Below, piece by piece: positions 50,115 through 57,854 of a stretch of DNA of 64,000 bases. A model generated the notes under the pieces. That model did not search any database. It had not been told where the DNA came from and saw nothing but the letters and a program-made list of their open reading frames with translations. Origin of the DNA: Sandaracinobacteroides sp041909755. GTDB taxonomy: Bacteria > Pseudomonadota > Alphaproteobacteria > Sphingomonadales > Sphingomonadaceae. The position numbers were made by a program, and so were the translations under genes. Positions within the stretch are counted from its first letter, which is position 1. Every line of letters begins with the position of its first letter. The stretch is taken from assembly GCF_041909755.1 (NCBI RefSeq), contig NZ_JAYRCW010000001.1, positions 1 through 64,000 on the forward strand. Direction: 5' to 3'.

Positions 50115-50139
50115 GGCGGGGCGCAGCTCCGCCCCGCCT
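50114..50139. terminator. Terminator hairpin after ptsH
   Basis: AGGCGGGGCG (50114-50123) / CGCCCCGCCT (50130-50139), 10-bp perfect stem with a 6-nt loop, directly at the ptsH stop and 12 nt from the end of the convergent YjhX-like gene; likely serves both. Confidence 0.7.
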
Positions 50140-50150
50140 CCGCTTTCGGT

Positions 50151-50408
50151 TCACCGGTTGTCGGGCTGGCTTCGAACCAGCTCCAGCCCGCGCCGGGTGA
50201 TGCGGTAGGGCTGGCTGCCGGCCGACGAGATGGCCCGGCGGCGCTTCAGTTTCCGGAACAGCGGCAGATCAAAGGCGGACAGCCGCCACCCTTCGCGGGT
50301 GAAGCATTCCGCGCCGATGATGCGGCCGCGCGCATCCTTGACGGGCGCGATCGAGCCGCCCTGTGCGAGCAGGTGGAGGATCCGTTGTTCGGATCGGGAG
50401 ATATCCAT
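50151..50408 (-). CDS. YjhX/UPF0386-family protein
   Basis: 85 residues from the ATG at 50408 (MDISRSEQRILHLLAQGGSI), the usual length and start of this family, with GRIIGAECFTREGWRLSAFD and a basic KLKRRRAISSAGSQPYRIT. The Escherichia coli member has been described as a toxin, but here no antitoxin-like partner gene is adjacent. A winged-helix-like fold is likely. Role here unknown. Confidence 0.88.
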   Translation of the reverse strand: MDISRSEQRILHLLAQGGSIAPVKDARGRIIGAECFTREGWRLSAFDLPLFRKLKRRRAISSAGSQPYRITRRGLELVRSQPDNR

Positions 50409-50498
50409 GGATTTTGTCCGGTGCAGCGGGCCGCGAGGGGCGGCCCAAGCCAAACGGCCCTGCGCGCCAAAGGGGCGGGCAGGGGGCTCATGTCTGGC

Positions 50499-50520
50499 GC
50501 CTCACCCCGCGGGGTGAGGC
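50499..50520. promoter_or_regulatory. 22-bp perfect palindrome upstream of the YjhX-like gene
   Basis: The 22-nt palindrome has the half-site GCCTCACCCCG (50499-50509) and is fully self-complementary, 90 nt upstream of the YjhX-like start. It could act as a hairpin terminator for the bacterioferritin transcript or as an operator. Confidence 0.45.
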
Positions 50521-50609
50521 TTCAGCGGGTCTCGGACAGGGTCATATGCACGGGCGAAAGATAGGCTGCCGTGCGCGGGGCTGCAATGGGGGCTTCCGGG
50601 GTGGTGTCA

Positions 50610-50636
50610 GGCAAAGCCGTCAGTCCCGGCTTTGCC
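50610..50636 (-). terminator. Terminator hairpin after bacterioferritin
   Basis: GGCAAAGCC (50610-50618) / GGCTTTGCC (50628-50636), 9-bp perfect stem with a 9-nt loop, 15 nt beyond the bfr stop on the minus strand. Confidence 0.6.
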
Positions 50637-50650
50637 CTGATCCTGGCCGC

Positions 50651-51130
50651 CTACGATCCAGCTGCTTCCGACTGGAGCTGGATATAGTTCTGCAGCCCCT
50701 GGTCGCGGATCATCTGCTGCTGCTTCTCGATGAAGTCGACATGCTCCTCCTCGGCCTCCAGGATCTCGACCAGCAGCTCGCGGGTGCCGAAGTCACGCAC
50801 GCTCTCGCAATGGGGGATGGCTTCCTTCAGCAGGGCCAGCGCCTCATATTCGAGATCCAGATCCGCCTGCAGGATTTCGGGCACATTTTCGCCGATGCGC
50901 AGGCGGTTCAGCGTTTGCAGGTTGGGCAGGCCATCCAGGAACAGGATGCGCTCGATCAGCTTGTCGGCATGCTTCATCTCGTCGATCGACTCATGATATT
51001 CATAATCGGCGAGCTTCTTCACGCCCCAGTTGTCCAGCATGCGATAGTGCAGGAAATACTGGTTGATGGCCGTCAGTTCGCCCTTCAGCGCCTGGTTCAG
51101 ATAGTCGATGACCTTCTTGTCGCCCTTCAT
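50651..51130 (-). CDS. bfr: Bacterioferritin
   Basis: 159 residues, normal length. Ferroxidase ligands all present: Glu18, Glu51, His54, Glu94, Glu127, His130; haem ligand Met52 (IDEMKHADKLIERIL). Stores iron as a 24-mer shell. GAGG lies 5 nt before the ATG at 51130. The upstream spacer is AT-rich and contains GCAAA-CGAA-TTTGC at 51211-51224, a possible iron-regulator site. No bacterioferritin-associated ferredoxin gene is adjacent. Confidence 0.97.
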   Translation of the reverse strand: MKGDKKVIDYLNQALKGELTAINQYFLHYRMLDNWGVKKLADYEYHESIDEMKHADKLIERILFLDGLPNLQTLNRLRIGENVPEILQADLDLEYEALALLKEAIPHCESVRDFGTRELLVEILEAEEEHVDFIEKQQQMIRDQGLQNYIQLQSEAAGS

Positions 51131-51210
51131 GGCAGCCTCATTCTGTTCGGGAATCAGGGGCTGTCTACAGGCGTCATTGATAAAAGTCAAACAAATCCAG
51201 ATATTTAGTT

Positions 51211-51224
51211 GCAAACGAATTTGC
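51211..51224. promoter_or_regulatory. Candidate iron-regulator site between bfr and ileS
   Basis: GCAAA (51211-51215) and TTTGC (51220-51224) form a perfect inverted repeat around CGAA, 81 nt upstream of bfr. It loosely resembles TGCAAAT-type Fur/Mur boxes of alphaproteobacteria; the match is from memory and not scored. Confidence 0.35.
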
Positions 51225-51288
51225 CCAGCATTCGCAGCCCGGCAAAGGGTTGCATGGCCGCCCCGATGCTCTAAAGCCTTCGCCCGCC

Positions 51289-54114
51289 ATGACAGAGCAA
51301 TCCAGGGCGGCAGATTACCGCCACACCGTGTTCCTGCCCGAAACGGGCTTCCCCATGAAGGCTGGCCTTGCCCAGACCGAGCCGCGCCTGCTGGCGCGCT
51401 GGGCGGAGGAGGGCGCGCATGCGAAATTGCGCGAACTCCGCACCGGCGCGGCGCGCTGGATCCTGCATGACGGCCCACCATATGCCAACGGGGACATGCA
51501 CCTTGGCCATGCACTGAACCACATCCTGAAGGATTTCGTGGTCCGCAGCCGCACGCAGATGGGGTTCGACAGCCCCTATATCCCCGGCTGGGATTGCCAC
51601 GGTCTGCCCATCGAATGGCGAGTGGAGGAATTGAACCGCGAAAAAGGCATCAAGAAGGGCGAGATGGATTTCATCGCCTTCCGCCAGCAATGCCGGGACT
51701 ATGCCGGGCATTGGGTGGGGGTGCAGCGCGAGCAGTTGAAGCGGCTGGGCATCTGGGGAGATTGGGAAAATCCCTATCTTACCATGGATTTCTCGTCAGA
51801 AGCTGTGATTGCGTCAGAACTGATGAAGTTCGCCGAGAGCGGCCAGCTGTATCGAGGCGCCAAGCCGGTGATGTGGTCCCCGGTGGAGCAGACCGCGCTG
51901 GCCGAGGCGGAAGTGGAGTATGAGGACATCACCTCCACGCAGGTGGATGTGGCGTTCGAGATTGTTGAGGCGCCGAACGCTCCGGACCTGGTTGGCGCCT
52001 ATGCGGTGATCTGGACGACGACGCCCTGGACGCTGCCCGTGAACCGGGCTTTGGCGTATGGAGAGGACGTTGAGTATGTTGCGCTCACTTGGAAGGCGCG
52101 CACGTTTATCGTAGCCAGACCACTGCTCCATGAGTTTTGGCTTCGAGTGGCCTACGAGAAGATCGACGGGGTCTATCAAGATCAACATGTTCCTGAAAAA
52201 TGGGAAACTGAAGGGAAGCTGTTTAAGGGCTCGCTTCTTTCAGGCGCCATCGCCCGCCACCCGTGGCACGCGCTGGGCGGTTTCTTCGCTGAACCCCGCC
52301 CACTGCTCGCTGGCGATTTCGTCACCACCGATGCGGGCACCGGCCTCGTCCACATGGCCCCCGATCATGGCGAGGACGATTTCTATCTCTGCAAGGCGCA
52401 TGGCGTTGATCCGAAGTTCGTTGTCGGCCCCGATGGCACCTATCAGGCGGATTGGCCCGTTGTTGGCGGGATGCACGTCTATAAGGTGAACGCGCCCGAT
52501 GGTCCCGTCTGCGCTGCGCTGAGGGAAGCGGGCGCGCTGCTGGCGGCAACCGCCGATTACAAGCACAGCTATCCGCACTCATGGCGCTCCAAGGCGAAGC
52601 TGATCTACCGCTGCACGCCGCAATGGTTCGTGGCGATGGACCGCGACCTTGGCGACGGCACCACGCTGCGCGGCCGGGCGCTGACAGCGATCGGCGATAC
52701 CCGCTGGTTCCCCGCGCAAGGCGAAAACCGCATCCGCGCCATGGTGGAGGGCCGCCCGGACTGGGTGCTTTCCCGCCAGCGCGCATGGGGCGTGCCCATC
52801 ACCCTGTTCGTGCAGAAGGGCACGGGCGACTATCTGGTTGACGCAGAGGTGAACGCCCGTATCAAGACCGCCTTCGAAACCGACGGCGCAGACGCCTGGT
52901 GGACGCGCGACCCGCAGGAGTTCCTCGGCAGTGCCTACAAGGCCGAGGATTATGAGCAGGTGACGGACATCCTGGATGTCTGGTTCGACAGCGGCTCCAC
53001 CCACGCCTTCGTCACCGAAGCGCGGCTGCGCGCCGAACAGGCCGACCTCTATCTGGAAGGCTCGGACCAGCACCGGGGCTGGTTCCAGTCCTCGCTGCTC
53101 GAATCCTGCGGCACGCGGGGGCGGGCGCCCTACAAGGGCGTGCTGACGCACGGCTTCACGCTGGACGACAAGGGTCGCAAGATGTCCAAGTCGCTGGGCA
53201 ATGTGGTCGATCCGCAGAAGATCATCGGCGAATCCGGGGTGGACGTGCTGCGGCTGTGGGTCGCCTCCACCGACACCTCGGAAGACCAGCGCTTCGGCAA
53301 GCTTTCCATGCAGACCAGCGTGGACAATTACCGCAAGCTTCGGAACACGCTGCGCTATCTGCTGGGTGCGCTGAAAGGGTACAGCGCGGAGGAAGCGGTT
53401 CCGGTGGCCGAAATGCCGGAGCTGGAGCGCTATATCCTCTCCCGCCTCGCCGGCCTCGATGCCGAAATCCGCGCCGCGCTGGAGCAGCATGCCTATGCGC
53501 GGATGATGGCGGCGATCTTCAGCTTCGTGAACGTGGACCTGTCCGCCTTCTTCTTCGATGTGCGCAAGGACAGCCTCTATTGCGATGCGGCGTTCGCGCC
53601 CAAGCGCCGGGCCTATCGCACGGTGCTGGCGACGCTGTTCGACGCGCTGAACCACTGGCTGGCCCCCGTGCTGGTGTTCACCACCGAGGAAGCGCATGAG
53701 CAGCGCCATGGCGACGGCACCTCGGTGCACCATGGTACCTATGCCGACATTCCCGCGAGCTGGCGCGACGAGGCGCTGGATGCGCGGTTCGAGCGGCTGC
53801 GGGAGCTGCGCGCGCTGGTGACGCAGGCGATCGAGCCGATGCGGCGCGAGAAGGTGGTGGGATCGTCCAACGAAGTGGCGGTGACGATCCATGCGCCCGC
53901 CGCAGACAAGGCGCTGGTCGACTCCCTGAACTTTGCCGAGCTTTGCATCGTTTCATCGGTGGACGTGCTGGTGGCGGAGGGAGAGGCCCGCGTGGCGGCC
54001 GCCGCAAGCGACAAGGCGCGCTGCGCCCGTTGCTGGCGGCACCTGCCCGACGTTTCGGCCGATACCGACCTGTGCGGACGCTGCGACGAGGTGGTGGCGG
54101 AGATGGACGAATGA
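51289..54114 (+). CDS. ileS: Isoleucyl-tRNA synthetase
   Basis: Charges tRNA-Ile. 941 residues from the ATG at 51289. HIGH motif PPYANGDMHLGHALN, catalytic-site GWDCHGLPIEWRVEE, editing domain with TTPWTLPVNRAL, KMSKS at 631-635 (DDKGRKMSKSLGN), and a C-terminal zinc-binding element CARCWRHLP / LCGRCDE. Residues about 255-320, in the editing-domain region, are encoded by a markedly lower-GC stretch (52050-52240) with an unusual Trp-rich sequence (TWKARTFIVARPLLHEFWLR). Codons after 52240 also favour C-ending triplets more than neighbouring genes. Stop overlaps the lspA ATG. Confidence 0.97.
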   Translation: MTEQSRAADYRHTVFLPETGFPMKAGLAQTEPRLLARWAEEGAHAKLRELRTGAARWILHDGPPYANGDMHLGHALNHILKDFVVRSRTQMGFDSPYIPGWDCHGLPIEWRVEELNREKGIKKGEMDFIAFRQQCRDYAGHWVGVQREQLKRLGIWGDWENPYLTMDFSSEAVIASELMKFAESGQLYRGAKPVMWSPVEQTALAEAEVEYEDITSTQVDVAFEIVEAPNAPDLVGAYAVIWTTTPWTLPVNRALAYGEDVEYVALTWKARTFIVARPLLHEFWLRVAYEKIDGVYQDQHVPEKWETEGKLFKGSLLSGAIARHPWHALGGFFAEPRPLLAGDFVTTDAGTGLVHMAPDHGEDDFYLCKAHGVDPKFVVGPDGTYQADWPVVGGMHVYKVNAPDGPVCAALREAGALLAATADYKHSYPHSWRSKAKLIYRCTPQWFVAMDRDLGDGTTLRGRALTAIGDTRWFPAQGENRIRAMVEGRPDWVLSRQRAWGVPITLFVQKGTGDYLVDAEVNARIKTAFETDGADAWWTRDPQEFLGSAYKAEDYEQVTDILDVWFDSGSTHAFVTEARLRAEQADLYLEGSDQHRGWFQSSLLESCGTRGRAPYKGVLTHGFTLDDKGRKMSKSLGNVVDPQKIIGESGVDVLRLWVASTDTSEDQRFGKLSMQTSVDNYRKLRNTLRYLLGALKGYSAEEAVPVAEMPELERYILSRLAGLDAEIRAALEQHAYARMMAAIFSFVNVDLSAFFFDVRKDSLYCDAAFAPKRRAYRTVLATLFDALNHWLAPVLVFTTEEAHEQRHGDGTSVHHGTYADIPASWRDEALDARFERLRELRALVTQAIEPMRREKVVGSSNEVAVTIHAPAADKALVDSLNFAELCIVSSVDVLVAEGEARVAAAASDKARCARCWRHLPDVSADTDLCGRCDEVVAEMDE

Positions 54115-54602
54115 GGCGCCTTGCCTATGCGCTGGCCGCGATCGTGTTCCTGGCCGACCAGCTGGTGAAATACTGGATCATCCATGTGGTGGAGCTGGAA
54201 CAGAAGGTCAGCGTGCCGGTGCTGCCCTTCTTTTCGCTTACCTGGGTGGAAAACCGGGGCGTTTCCATGGGGATGCTGACGGCGGACACGGATGTGGGCC
54301 GCTGGCTGCTGGTGGGCCTGACCGGGGTGATCGCAACGGTCGTCGCGGTGTGGATCCGCCGCGAGCGGCATTGGCCGGAATCGCTGGCGCTGGGCCTGAT
54401 CCTGGGCGGGGCGCTGGGCAATATCGTGGATCGGGTGCGCTTCGGCTATGTCGTGGACTTCGTGCATTTGCACTGGGGCCCCTGGTCCTTCTATGTGTTC
54501 AACATTGCCGATGCGGCGATCACGGCGGGGGTTGTCATCCTGCTGTTTCGCGCGCTCATCGGCCGTTCAGACGCCAGCTCGGAAAGACTTCCCAATGCGT
54601 AG
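54111..54602 (+). CDS. lspA: Lipoprotein signal peptidase (signal peptidase II)
   Basis: 163 residues, four membrane segments. Catalytic aspartates in GALGNIVDRVRFGYVVDFV and FNIADAAITAG; N-terminal ADQLVKYWI is conserved. Cleaves prolipoproteins ahead of the lipid-modified Cys. ATGA overlap with ileS and 8-nt overlap with the following lipoprotein gene; ileS-lspA-DUF3035 is a common alphaproteobacterial order. Confidence 0.96.
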   Translation: MRRLAYALAAIVFLADQLVKYWIIHVVELEQKVSVPVLPFFSLTWVENRGVSMGMLTADTDVGRWLLVGLTGVIATVVAVWIRRERHWPESLALGLILGGALGNIVDRVRFGYVVDFVHLHWGPWSFYVFNIADAAITAGVVILLFRALIGRSDASSERLPNA

Positions 54603-55032
54603 CCTGATCCTCGTCGTCGCCCCCTCGCTCCTTCTTGCGGCCTGTGGCGGCAACGACATCGCCGACCGCAAGCGCCCGGACGAGTTCGCCATCGGCAAGC
54701 AGGCCCCGCTGGTGATCCCGCCCGATTACAGCATGGCCCCGCCGCGCCCCGGCGCGCCTCGCCCGATCGGCGCAGACAGCCAGCAACAGGCGCTGGAAGC
54801 CCTGTTCGGCCCCGGCGTGCAGCTGCCGCCCAAATCCCAGATCGAAAGCCAGCTGCTGTCTGACGCGAAGGCCGCCCGGGTGGATTCGTCCATCCGCAGC
54901 ACGGTCGCCGACATGCCGGGCCAGCCCGGCACGCAGACGGTGGACAAAGGCACCTTCCTGCGCGAACTGCTGGACGCGCCCGCCGGCACCCGCAACGCGG
55001 ACATCGCGAAGGTGACCGTTCCGGGGGCCTGA
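54595..55032 (+). CDS. DUF3035 lipoprotein
   Basis: 145 residues with a lipoprotein signal (MRSLILVVAPSLLLAACGGN, lipid Cys at 17). The DUF3035 core is RKRPDEFAIGKQAPLVIPPD; the rest is Pro/Gln-rich and probably flexible. Function unknown; outer-membrane or periplasmic. It overlaps lspA by 8 nt, so it is probably made together with the peptidase that processes it. Confidence 0.88.
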   Translation: MRSLILVVAPSLLLAACGGNDIADRKRPDEFAIGKQAPLVIPPDYSMAPPRPGAPRPIGADSQQQALEALFGPGVQLPPKSQIESQLLSDAKAARVDSSIRSTVADMPGQPGTQTVDKGTFLRELLDAPAGTRNADIAKVTVPGA

Positions 55033-55124
55033 TCAGGCCAGCCGTGGCATGTGCCACCGGCAGGCAGGGACATGATCTGGCAAATATCTGCTTTGCAAAC
55101 AGGCGTTGCCCGCCTTGCTTTCAC

Positions 55125-55220
55125 CCGCTCGGGCTGAGCTTGCCGAAGCGCGGAATTTGAAAGTGCATTGCGGAGGTTGTGGCCTGCTTGATGGGGCTTC
55201 GACAGGCTCAGCCTGAGCGG
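55125..55220. repeat. REPIN-like inverted repeat, copy B
   Basis: Arms 55125-55149 and 55196-55220 are near-perfect reverse complements and closely match copy A (30731-30827). The end of the centre, TGTGGCCTGCTT-ATGGGGC, is also nearly the same in both copies. To the left, CTTTGCAAACAGGCGTTGCC (55091-55110) matches the reverse complement of the right flank of copy A, so the element extends beyond the arms. It fills most of the spacer between DUF3035 and the HerA-like gene. Confidence 0.8.
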
Positions 55221-55274
55221 GGGGTAAAGGTTCTGCCGCCTGCGCAATCTGTTGAGCAGGCTTTGGATGTGGGT

Positions 55275-55295
55275 GCAGGGCGCACGGCGCCCTGC
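55275..55295. terminator. Hairpin between DUF3035 and the HerA-like gene
   Basis: GCAGGGCGC (55275-55283) / GCGCCCTGC (55287-55295) with loop ACG, between two convergent genes; 34 nt beyond the HerA-like stop. Confidence 0.5.
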
Positions 55296-55328
55296 CGGGG
55301 TGAAGGAGCGGCGCCCCTTCGATCTCCA

Positions 55329-56840
55329 TCAGCGCTTCTTGAACAACCCGCCCAGGATCCCGCGCACCAGGCTGCGGCCGGCCTGCACGGCGACGGCCGT
55401 TGCGGTGGCGACGGCAACCTTTTCCATCTTGCCCATGGTGGAGTTGCGATAGGCGCGCTCGGCGGCGGCCTTTTCCTTCGCCTCCAGCGCGGCGGCCTTC
55501 TTTGCGGCGGCGGCTTCCTTTTCGGCCGACTGGGCGTCTGCCTGCGCGGCGACCTTGGCGGACAGGATCTCGAAGGCAGATTCCCGGTCCACCGCTTCCT
55601 CATATTTCCCCGCAACCGGGGAGCTGGAGAGGATCACCTTGCGCTCGCCCGGCTCCAGCGGGCCCACGCGGGATGCGGGCGGGCGGATGAAGACGCGCTC
55701 GACGGGGGAGGGCGCGCCATCGGCCATCAGCAGCGAAACGAGCGCCTCGCCGGTCTTCAGCTCCAGGATGGCGGTTTCCACATTGACGGCCGGGTTCTGG
55801 CGGAAGGTGGTGGCGGCGGCCTTCACGGCCTTCTGGTCGCGCGGGGTGAAGGCGCGCAGGGCATGCTGCACCCGGTTCCCCAGCTGCCCGGCGATCGCGT
55901 CGGGCACGTCGATGGGGTTCTGGGTGATGAAATAGACGCCGACGCCCTTCGAACGGATCAGCCGGACAACCTGTTCCACCTTGTCCAGCAGGGCCTTCGG
56001 AGCCTCATCGAACAGCAGATGGGCTTCATCGAAGAAGAAGACGAGCTTCGGCTTGTCCGGGTCACCCACTTCGGGAAGCTCCTCGAACAGTTCGGAGAGC
56101 ATCCACAGCAGGAAGGTGGCATAAAGCTTGGGGCTGGAGATCAGCTTGTCGGCGGCCAGGATGTTCACCTGCCCGCGTCCGTCCTCGCCCACCTTGATCA
56201 TGTCCGTCATCGCCAGCGCCGGTTCCCCGAAGAAGCGGTCCCCGCCCTGCGATTCGAGCGAGAGCAGCTGGCGCTGGATCGCGCCGATGGAGGCCGAGGT
56301 GACATTGCCGTAGCGGGTGGCGAGGTCCTTGGCATTGTCGGCGCACCAGGCCAGCATCTGCTTCAGATCCTTGAGATCCAGCAGCAGCATCCCCTGATCG
56401 TCGGCGACCTTGAAGGCGATGGCGAGGACGCCTTCCTGCGTTTCATTGAGGCCCAGCAAACGCGCGAGCAGCAGCGGCCCCATTTCGGTAACGGTGGTGC
56501 GGACAGGGTGGCCCTGTTCCCCGAACAGATCCCAGAAGACGGTGGGCGTGTCGGCATAGGCATAGGCGCCAAGGCCGATGTCGGCCGCGCGGGTCTGGAA
56601 GGGCTCGTGCAGTTTCGATGTGGCGGAGCCGGGCAGGGCCATGCCAGCGAGATCGCCCTTCACATCGGACAGGAACACGGGCACGCCGGCGCGACTGAAG
56701 CCTTCCGCCATGACCTGAAGCGTGATGGTCTTTCCGGTGCCGGTGGCGCCAGCGATCAGGCCGTGGCGGTTTGCGCGCTTCAGAACCAGCATCTGCTGGT
56801 TCGTTCCGCCCGATTGCGCGCCGATGAAGATGTCAGCCAT
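55329..56840 (-). CDS. HerA-like helicase/ATPase (DUF853)
   Basis: 503 residues. Walker A GATGTGKT (about 31-38), Walker B LVFFFDEAHLLFDEAP, arginine-finger-like QNPIDVPDAIAGQLGNRVQHALR, and early FLSDVKGDLAGMAL, all typical of the DUF853 HerA-type family. The C-terminus has an Ala/Glu/Lys coiled coil and a hydrophobic end (VAVQAGRSLVRGILGGLFKK). Members are widespread, often called helicase HerA-like; the real substrate is unclear. No NurA nuclease or Sir2 partner is adjacent, so a defence role is not supported. Confidence 0.92.
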   Translation of the reverse strand: MADIFIGAQSGGTNQQMLVLKRANRHGLIAGATGTGKTITLQVMAEGFSRAGVPVFLSDVKGDLAGMALPGSATSKLHEPFQTRAADIGLGAYAYADTPTVFWDLFGEQGHPVRTTVTEMGPLLLARLLGLNETQEGVLAIAFKVADDQGMLLLDLKDLKQMLAWCADNAKDLATRYGNVTSASIGAIQRQLLSLESQGGDRFFGEPALAMTDMIKVGEDGRGQVNILAADKLISSPKLYATFLLWMLSELFEELPEVGDPDKPKLVFFFDEAHLLFDEAPKALLDKVEQVVRLIRSKGVGVYFITQNPIDVPDAIAGQLGNRVQHALRAFTPRDQKAVKAAATTFRQNPAVNVETAILELKTGEALVSLLMADGAPSPVERVFIRPPASRVGPLEPGERKVILSSSPVAGKYEEAVDRESAFEILSAKVAAQADAQSAEKEAAAAKKAAALEAKEKAAAERAYRNSTMGKMEKVAVATATAVAVQAGRSLVRGILGGLFKKR

Positions 56841-56930
56841 TTCCCGATAGCCCCTGATTCCCGGATGTTATCCTATCGGTAGAGCAAATCGCGCAACCAG
56901 TGAAATGGCTGAATCCTTGAACCGCCCGGT

Positions 56931-57710
56931 TCAGCAGGCGATGGGACGCCTCCGGCGGGTTGCTGCCCCGACAAGCCCGAAGCCGGCGATCATCAGCGCC
57001 CAGGTGGCCGGTTCCGGTACGCCTGAAACACCGCCGCCCAAGACCGCGCTTGAACCGATCAGCCCGATTTCCGGGCCGCCGAAGAATGTGCCGCGCACAT
57101 AGGATTGGCTGGAGGATTGGGGGGTAAGCTTCTCGATGGACTGGCCATAACCCCAGAGCAGCGAATCCGATGGCCCGACGGTTACATCTGCCTTCGCGAA
57201 GCCAGCGACCGGGAACCATTCGCTGCCGGCAACCAGACCAAACTGCGCGAGCACAGGGTTCCACACCGCAGCCTCCGCGGCCGCTGTACCCCACCAGCCC
57301 GCACCCAGTGAGACATAGGCGTTACCGCCGCCACTCACATAGGCCGCGAAGTCTGCCGTGTTCACGCTCTGCCCGAAATGGAAGACGGCATCATAGGCCG
57401 ATGCGCTGGCCAAATCAAAAGTGGTGGCGTAGCTGACGGTCTTGCCAAGAGACTGGAACTGCGCCGTAGCCAAGCTTAGCATCGACTGGGAAACATTTCC
57501 GTTACCAGTCAGAAGCAGATAGTTGGACCCGCCGAAAGTTGCGGCAAGGCTGTTCACGAACTGCATGGTGCCGGCGGCGTATGGTGCCTCATAGGCGTGG
57601 TTCGACAACTGCCATTCATCGCCCGATGCGACCAGTGTTCCCGCAAAGCTGGCAGATGCAAGGCTGGCTGCGGCAGCCACAGCCGCGAAACGCGCGGACG
57701 AACCAATCAT
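56931..57710 (-). CDS. PEPxxWA-CTERM sorting-domain protein
   Basis: 259 residues from the ATG at 57710 (GGGGGA about 8 nt upstream; an earlier start at 57725 is possible). Signal peptide about 1-23 (AAVAAAASLASASFAG), a secreted beta-rich domain, and C-terminal GVPEPATWALMIAGFGLVGA with RRRR: the sphingomonad PEPxxWA-CTERM variant cut by an exosortase and usually linked to exopolysaccharide. The middle (NYLLLTGNGNVSQSMLSLAT; YDAVFHFGQSVNTADFAAYV) recalls a small Rossmann-like secreted domain. No exosortase gene lies in the window. Confidence 0.9.
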   Translation of the reverse strand: MIGSSARFAAVAAAASLASASFAGTLVASGDEWQLSNHAYEAPYAAGTMQFVNSLAATFGGSNYLLLTGNGNVSQSMLSLATAQFQSLGKTVSYATTFDLASASAYDAVFHFGQSVNTADFAAYVSGGGNAYVSLGAGWWGTAAAEAAVWNPVLAQFGLVAGSEWFPVAGFAKADVTVGPSDSLLWGYGQSIEKLTPQSSSQSYVRGTFFGGPEIGLIGSSAVLGGGVSGVPEPATWALMIAGFGLVGAATRRRRPIAC

Positions 57711-57810
57711 GTAATTATCCCCCAATAATGAACTGATGCAGCCTAACAGCCCATTGACTGGGGGACAAGGAAGTTCACGAATTTTTCCGGACTGTTAACT
57801 ACTTCAGTGC

Positions 57811-57847
57811 GAGGCACCTGCCCGGATAATGGCCCGGCAGGTGCCTC
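57811..57847. terminator. Strong hairpin terminator after degP
   Basis: GAGGCACCTGCC (57811-57822) / GGCAGGTGCCTC (57836-57847), 12-bp perfect stem with a 13-nt loop, 8 nt beyond the degP stop on the minus strand. Confidence 0.7.
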
Positions 57848-57854
57848 ATATCGC

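Noticed and set aside
40465..50408. Toxin-antitoxin pairing of the YjhX-like protein with a GNAT (as yjhX-yjhQ)
   Set aside because: The only GNAT is about 9.5 kb away in the PDH operon and resembles phosphinothricin acetyltransferases, so there is no operon link.
55329..56840. Anti-phage defence island around the HerA-like ATPase
   Set aside because: No nuclease, Sir2, restriction or other defence partner lies nearby; the neighbours are lipoprotein, CTERM and protease genes.
55179..56882. 567-codon plus-strand frame opposite the HerA-like gene
   Set aside because: Antisense shadow: Gly/His/Arg-rich, no domain, and the minus strand has Walker A and B motifs in the right order.
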